From: Gammaproteobacteria bacterium
GTDB taxonomy: Bacteria; Pseudomonadota; Gammaproteobacteria; Pseudomonadales; Azotimanducaceae
Reading direction: 5' to 3'
DNA length: 8,145 nt
Assembly (NCBI GenBank): GCA_009840715.1
Contig: VXNE01000241.1
Coordinates: forward strand, 4,303-12,447
Positions 5,717-8,145 of the stretch are shown in pieces. Both the position numbers and the translations under genes were made by a program. Each line of letters opens with the position of its first letter. The stretch's first letter is position 1. The notes under the pieces were generated by a model, which was given only the letters and a program-made list of their open reading frames with translations, made no database searches and had not been told where the DNA came from.

Positions 5717-6921
5717 GACCGCTCGACGGCACGCGCATCCTGGACTTCACCCACGTCCTGGCCGGGCCGTTCGCCACGCGGGTGCTGGGAGACCTGGGCG
5801 CCGACGTCGTGAAGGTCAACTCCGCCTCCCGGACGAACACGAACGCCCCCGGGTCGCCCTATTACGTGATGTGGAACCGCAACAAGCGCGCCCTCGCCCT
5901 GGACATGTCCCGCGACGAAGCTCGCGGCGTCTGCCGCCGCCTGTGCGCGAAGGCCGACGTGGTGATCGACAACTTCACCGTCGGCGTGCTCGACCGCTGG
6001 GGCGTCGGCTACGACTCCGTGCGCGAGGAGAATCCGGGCGTCATCTACGTGCAGATGTCGGGGATGGGCAGCGTCGGCCCCTGGTCGAACTTCGTGACCT
6101 ACGCGCCGACCATCCATGCCCTCGCCGGCCTCACGTACCTGACCAGCGTGCCCGGACGCGAGGACATCGGGATCGGTTTCTCCTACAACGACCACCAGGC
6201 CGGACTGCACGGGGCGGTCGCCATCCTCGCCGCTCTCGAGGCACGTCGTGCGACCGGCCAGGGACAGCGCGTCGACCTCTCGCAGTTCGAGGTCGGCGTG
6301 AACGCGGTCGGACCGGCCCTACTGGACTACTTCGCCAACGGCCGCGCGGCGGAGCCCGGAGGGAACCGGCTGCCGTGGGACGAAGCGGCGCCCCACGGTT
6401 GCTTTCCCTGCGGGGGTGCGACGTCCGAACATCCCGCGGACGAACGCTGGGTGGCGATCGCGTGCATGACGGACGCGCATTGGGAAGGGTTGCGGAAGGT
6501 GATGGGAGATCCCGAGTGGTCGCGGGACCCGTCACTGGCCACGGCCGCGGGTCGCCTGGCGCGGGAGCGCGATGTCGAGGCCGGCGTAGGCGCGTGGACC
6601 TCCGGGCTCGATTCGACGGAGGTCATGGAGCGTTGCCAGGCCGCGGGCGTGCCGGCCGGCGTGGTACAGACCGGCGTCGACCTCGTGGAGCACGACCCGC
6701 AGCTCGCACGCTCGCGGTTCCTCCGGGAGATCGAGGACCCGCACCCCACCGCCGGCACGACCCATGCCGACCGGTTACCCATCTACTTCGAGCGCACGCC
6801 CTGCGACCGCTACGAGCGCACGCGAGAGATCGGGGAGGACAACGCCGCGGTGCTCGCGGAGTGGCTTGGGATGCCGGCGACGGAGGTAAGGGACGGGGAA
6901 GATGCCGGCTACCTGACGTGA
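5713..6921 (+). CDS. Family III CoA-transferase (CaiB/BaiF), subunit with intact catalytic Asp
   Basis: 402-residue CaiB/BaiF family protein. N-terminal L-D-G-T-R-I-L-D-F-T-H-V-L-A-G-P-F (4-20) and L-G-D-L-G-A-D-V-V-K-V (25-35) are the CoA-binding Rossmann-type start; V-I-D-N-F (84-88), Y-V-Q-M-S-G-M-G (112-119) and T-G-Q-G-Q-R-V-D-L-S-Q-F-E (181-193) are standard. The nucleophile is D160 in S-Y-N-D-H-Q-A-G-L-H-G, with Gly 4 residues on, matching the spacing around Asp169 of formyl-CoA transferase; it forms the aspartyl-CoA intermediate in the family mechanism. The GTG start (5713) overlaps the previous stop by 4 bp, and GGAGG (5701-5705) lies 7 nt upstream inside that gene. A heteromer with the preceding protein is likely from coupling and complementary active sites. 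Substrate is unknown; BbsF-like and succinyl-CoA-dependent enzymes are the nearest analogies I can suggest. Confidence 0.92.
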   Translation: MRPLDGTRILDFTHVLAGPFATRVLGDLGADVVKVNSASRTNTNAPGSPYYVMWNRNKRALALDMSRDEARGVCRRLCAKADVVIDNFTVGVLDRWGVGYDSVREENPGVIYVQMSGMGSVGPWSNFVTYAPTIHALAGLTYLTSVPGREDIGIGFSYNDHQAGLHGAVAILAALEARRATGQGQRVDLSQFEVGVNAVGPALLDYFANGRAAEPGGNRLPWDEAAPHGCFPCGGATSEHPADERWVAIACMTDAHWEGLRKVMGDPEWSRDPSLATAAGRLARERDVEAGVGAWTSGLDSTEVMERCQAAGVPAGVVQTGVDLVEHDPQLARSRFLREIEDPHPTAGTTHADRLPIYFERTPCDRYERTREIGEDNAAVLAEWLGMPATEVRDGEDAGYLT

Positions 6922-6930
6922 GGCCGGTAT
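6902..6930 (+). terminator. Inverted repeat spanning the operon's last stop codon
   Basis: ATGCCGGC (6902-6909) pairs with GCCGGTAT (6923-6930): 8 bp including one G-U pair, with a 13-nt loop containing the TGA stop (6919-6921). It is correctly placed to end the SDR/CoA-transferase transcript, but no U-run follows (next bases CGTCCTTGAC) and the loop is large. A weak terminator, a 3'-end-protecting hairpin or chance are all possible. Confidence 0.25.
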
Positions 6931-6991
6931 CGTCCTTGACAACGAGACCCGACGACAAGCCCGGATGGCCCCCCGGGAGCTTCTGCCGGTG

Positions 6992-7156
6992 TCAAACCTC
7001 GCGCGTGGCCATGTGGGCCGCGAACAGGCCCGGATGGAGCGCGCGCAACGCGACGCTCGGCGAGCCTTCTTCGCCCCGCAGTGCGCGCAACACGTTGAAC
7101 GCGCGCGCCGCATCATCGCTCTCCGACGCTACCGTCTCGGGCCGAAACGCGTTTCC
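6992..7156 (-). pseudogene. Coding-like relic, C-terminal end of an unidentified protein
   Basis: The minus strand reads open for 54 codons between TGA 7157-7159 and TGA 6992-6994. The peptide has natural composition (for example D-D-A-A-R-A-F-N-V-L-R-A-L-R-G and L-H-P-G-L-F-A-A-H-M-A-T-R-E) and about 80% G/C at third positions, unlike the Arg/Pro-rich shadow frames around it. It lacks an ATG near the N-terminal side and is preceded by in-frame stops at 7157-7159 and about 7193. Another minus-strand frame just upstream (V-D-T-E-D-E-E-T-R-F, about 7145-7175) could join it through a frameshift near 7145. I do not recognise the family. It is best read as the remnant of a decayed gene, but a short real ORF with an unusual start, or chance, is possible. 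Confidence 0.35.
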
Positions 7157-7238
7157 TCATCTTCGGTATCCACGGACCTCGGCCGGTCCAGATCAACACC
7201 GGACCGGACACGACTGCCAGACGTGGTGACCAACCTGA

Positions 7239-7391
7239 ATGCCGGAGGTTCCGACGGCGCAGCGCGGCCTGCTCAGGGTTGTCGACGAGGACACATCGGA
7301 ACCGGACGGCTACCTCTACGCAGCCTCAATGTTCGCGCCAGTCGAGTTGCCTGACATCGCCAAGCGGGCGCTTTCGGCGACCTCTAGCTGA
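7239..7391 (+). CDS. Small uncharacterised protein, 50 aa, possibly N-terminally truncated
   Basis: ATG 7239 opens a 50-codon ORF ending at TGA 7389-7391, with about 80% G/C at third codon positions. Its centre reads G-L-L-R-V-V-D-E-D followed by D-G-Y-L-Y-A-A-S-M-F-A-P-V-E-L-P and ends R-A-L-S-A-T-S-S. From memory this resembles the C-terminal half of small (about 60-75 aa) uncharacterised bacterial proteins with V-(V/I)-D-E-S-G-E-D-Y-L-Y-P and V-x-L-P motifs; I know no function for them. Here Asp-Glu-Asp is followed by Thr-Ser-Glu-Pro in place of the shorter Gly-Glu turn. A TGA at 7236-7238 directly abuts the ATG, and no family-like N-terminal half appears in the other frames upstream, so the ORF may be a truncated relic. 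There is no convincing ribosome site. It is soluble and acidic, with no membrane segment. Confidence 0.45.
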   Translation: MPEVPTAQRGLLRVVDEDTSEPDGYLYAASMFAPVELPDIAKRALSATSS

Positions 7392-7467
7392 CAGTATCCA
7401 AGGCCCCCAATCAGGCGCCCTTCACGGAGGCGTGTCCAGACTCCAGCGGCAACGGGAGCTGGCGACC

Positions 7468-8145
7468 CTACCCCCGCCCCACGAACGGCATCTGCGTCGC
7501 CATCACCGTCATGAAGAGTACGTTGGTGTCGAGGGGCAGATTGGCCATGTACACGACCGCGCGCGCCACGTTGTCGACGTCCATCGTCGCCTCCGCGCGC
7601 ACCGAACCGTCCGGCTGCGCGATGCCCTCGGCCATGCGGGCCGTCATGTCCGTGTAGGCGTTGCCGATGTCGATCTGGCCGCACGCGATGTTATGCGGGC
7701 GGCCGTCCAGGGCCGTCGCCTTGGTCAGGCCCGTCATGCCGTGCTTCGTGGCCGTGTACGGCGCCGAGTTGGGCCGCGGGGTGTGCGCCGAGATCGAGCC
7801 GTTGTTGATGATGCGGCCGCCGGGCGGATTCTGCGCTTTCATCATGCGGAACGCGTGCTGCGTGCACACGAAGGCGCCCGTCAGGTTCACGTCCACGACC
7901 TGCCGCCACTTGTCGACGGCCAGGTCCTCGAGGGGCACGGGCGCCGCGCCGCGGCCGGCGTTGTTGAAGAGCACGTCGAGCCGCCCGAACCTATCCTGGG
8001 TCGCCCCGAAGAGATGGGCGATCGAGGCGTCGTCGCTGACGTCCGCCGGCACGACGAGGGCTTGGTCGCCGGCACCGGATTCCTCGACGGTGGCGTGCAA
8101 CCGCTCCTCGCGCCGGCCGGCGAGCACGACCGCGTAGCCGTTTTG
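7468..8145 (-). CDS. Short-chain dehydrogenase/reductase (SDR), N-terminus outside window
   Basis: Predicted NAD(P)-dependent oxidoreductase, 225 residues visible. The frame is open through base 8145, where it reads N-G-Y-A-V-V-L-A-G-R-R, the end of the second beta strand of the Rossmann fold. The start and T-G-x-x-x-G-I-G motif therefore lie beyond the window, and the GTG at 8125-8127 is an internal Val. Visible landmarks: A-D-V-S (cofactor adenine region), F-N-N-A-G, D-V-N-L-T-G, catalytic Ser in N-N-G-S-I-S (codon 7795-7797), and Y-T-A-T-K (7744-7758) with catalytic Tyr and Lys 13 residues after the Ser. After the active site it has D-I-G-N-A in place of the classical P-G loop, and ends F-M-T-V-M-A-T-Q-M-P-F-V-G-R-G before TAG 7468-7470, a C-terminus I recall for one SDR branch of uncertain substrate. 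It differs clearly from the SDR at 3719. No partner gene is visible on its strand. Confidence 0.9.
   Translation of the reverse strand, partial: QNGYAVVLAGRREERLHATVEESGAGDQALVVPADVSDDASIAHLFGATQDRFGRLDVLFNNAGRGAAPVPLEDLAVDKWRQVVDVNLTGAFVCTQHAFRMMKAQNPPGGRIINNGSISAHTPRPNSAPYTATKHGMTGLTKATALDGRPHNIACGQIDIGNAYTDMTARMAEGIAQPDGSVRAEATMDVDNVARAVVYMANLPLDTNVLFMTVMATQMPFVGRG

Larger units (their letters stand above)
6922..7467. other. Gene-poor relic region between two metabolic blocks
   Basis: These 546 bp have no full-length gene. They contain a coding-like minus-strand fragment (6992-7156) and a small plus-strand ORF (7239-7391), both listed separately, plus a 12-bp copy of CCGGTGTCAAAC (6986-6997) also present at 2008-2019. 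Arginine-rich plus-strand frames crossing the region, including one from 6965, look like shadows. Between 7392 and 7467 I see only a weak inverted repeat, CCAGC (7443-7447) / GCTGG (7458-7462), in the position of a terminator for the minus-strand SDR but without a U-run. The mix suggests decay of earlier genes. Confidence 0.5.

Noticed and set aside
5607..7229. Plus-strand open frame of 540 codons overlapping the second CoA-transferase
   Set aside because: Very rich in Arg, Pro and Gly with no recognisable motif; it is the out-of-frame shadow of a high-GC gene whose own frame has clear CaiB/BaiF motifs.
6965..7354. Plus-strand open frame of 129 codons in the gap
   Set aside because: Arg-rich and motif-free; it overlaps both the coding-like minus-strand fragment and the better small ORF in another frame.

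Overview
The window is a gene-dense, high-GC stretch (roughly two thirds G+C by eye, strong G/C bias at third codon positions). It looks like the chromosome of an uncultured, aerobic, heterotrophic bacterium. A phytanoyl-CoA-dioxygenase-type enzyme, a luciferase-like flavin oxidoreductase, two short-chain dehydrogenases (SDRs) and a pair of CaiB/BaiF CoA-transferases together are typical of lineages with expanded accessory oxidative catabolism (for example SAR202-type Chloroflexota, Binatota or marine Alphaproteobacteria). Nothing here fixes the phylum; this is an impression from gene content.

Layout. At the left edge is the 3' part of a histidine-phosphatase-superfamily gene (+). It is followed by a complete Fe(II)/2-oxoglutarate PhyH-family dioxygenase (+, 679-1857). 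A 199-bp convergent gap (1858-2056) holds two blocks of degenerate 12-bp repeats. A compact type II toxin-antitoxin module follows on the minus strand: a Phd/YefM-type antitoxin and a PIN-domain VapC-like toxin that share one base, with a readable promoter, a CTAGCTA repeat operator and a Shine-Dalgarno site. Upstream of it, also on the minus strand, is an LLM-class flavin oxidoreductase with a perfect AAGGAGGT site. A 114-bp divergent region with two hairpins separates it from a plus-strand operon (3719-6921). That operon encodes an SDR oxidoreductase and two family III CoA-transferases; the two transferase genes overlap by 4 bp. The next 546 bp (6922-7467) is a gene-poor relic zone with a 54-codon coding-like minus-strand fragment and a 50-codon plus-strand ORF. 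The right edge carries the C-terminal part of a second SDR (-), cut by the window.

How the genes may work together. The most interesting point is the CoA-transferase pair. The downstream protein has Asp at the position of the family's acyl-anhydride nucleophile (D160). The upstream protein aligns cleanly there but has Phe (F170), with Asn just before it. With the 4-bp overlap and an SDR in the same operon, this suggests a two-subunit CoA-transferase of the BbsEF/SmtAB kind that activates a carboxylic acid whose hydroxyl or keto group is handled by the SDR. The divergent flavin oxidoreductase, the PhyH dioxygenase and the second SDR could add further oxidation steps. The substrate cannot be told from sequence.

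I see no CRISPR array, rRNA, tRNA, transposase or phage gene, and no clear case for a wholly new defence or mobile system. The items worth a second look are the asymmetric CoA-transferase pair, the 12-bp-period repeats, and the small ORF and relic between 6922 and 7467.
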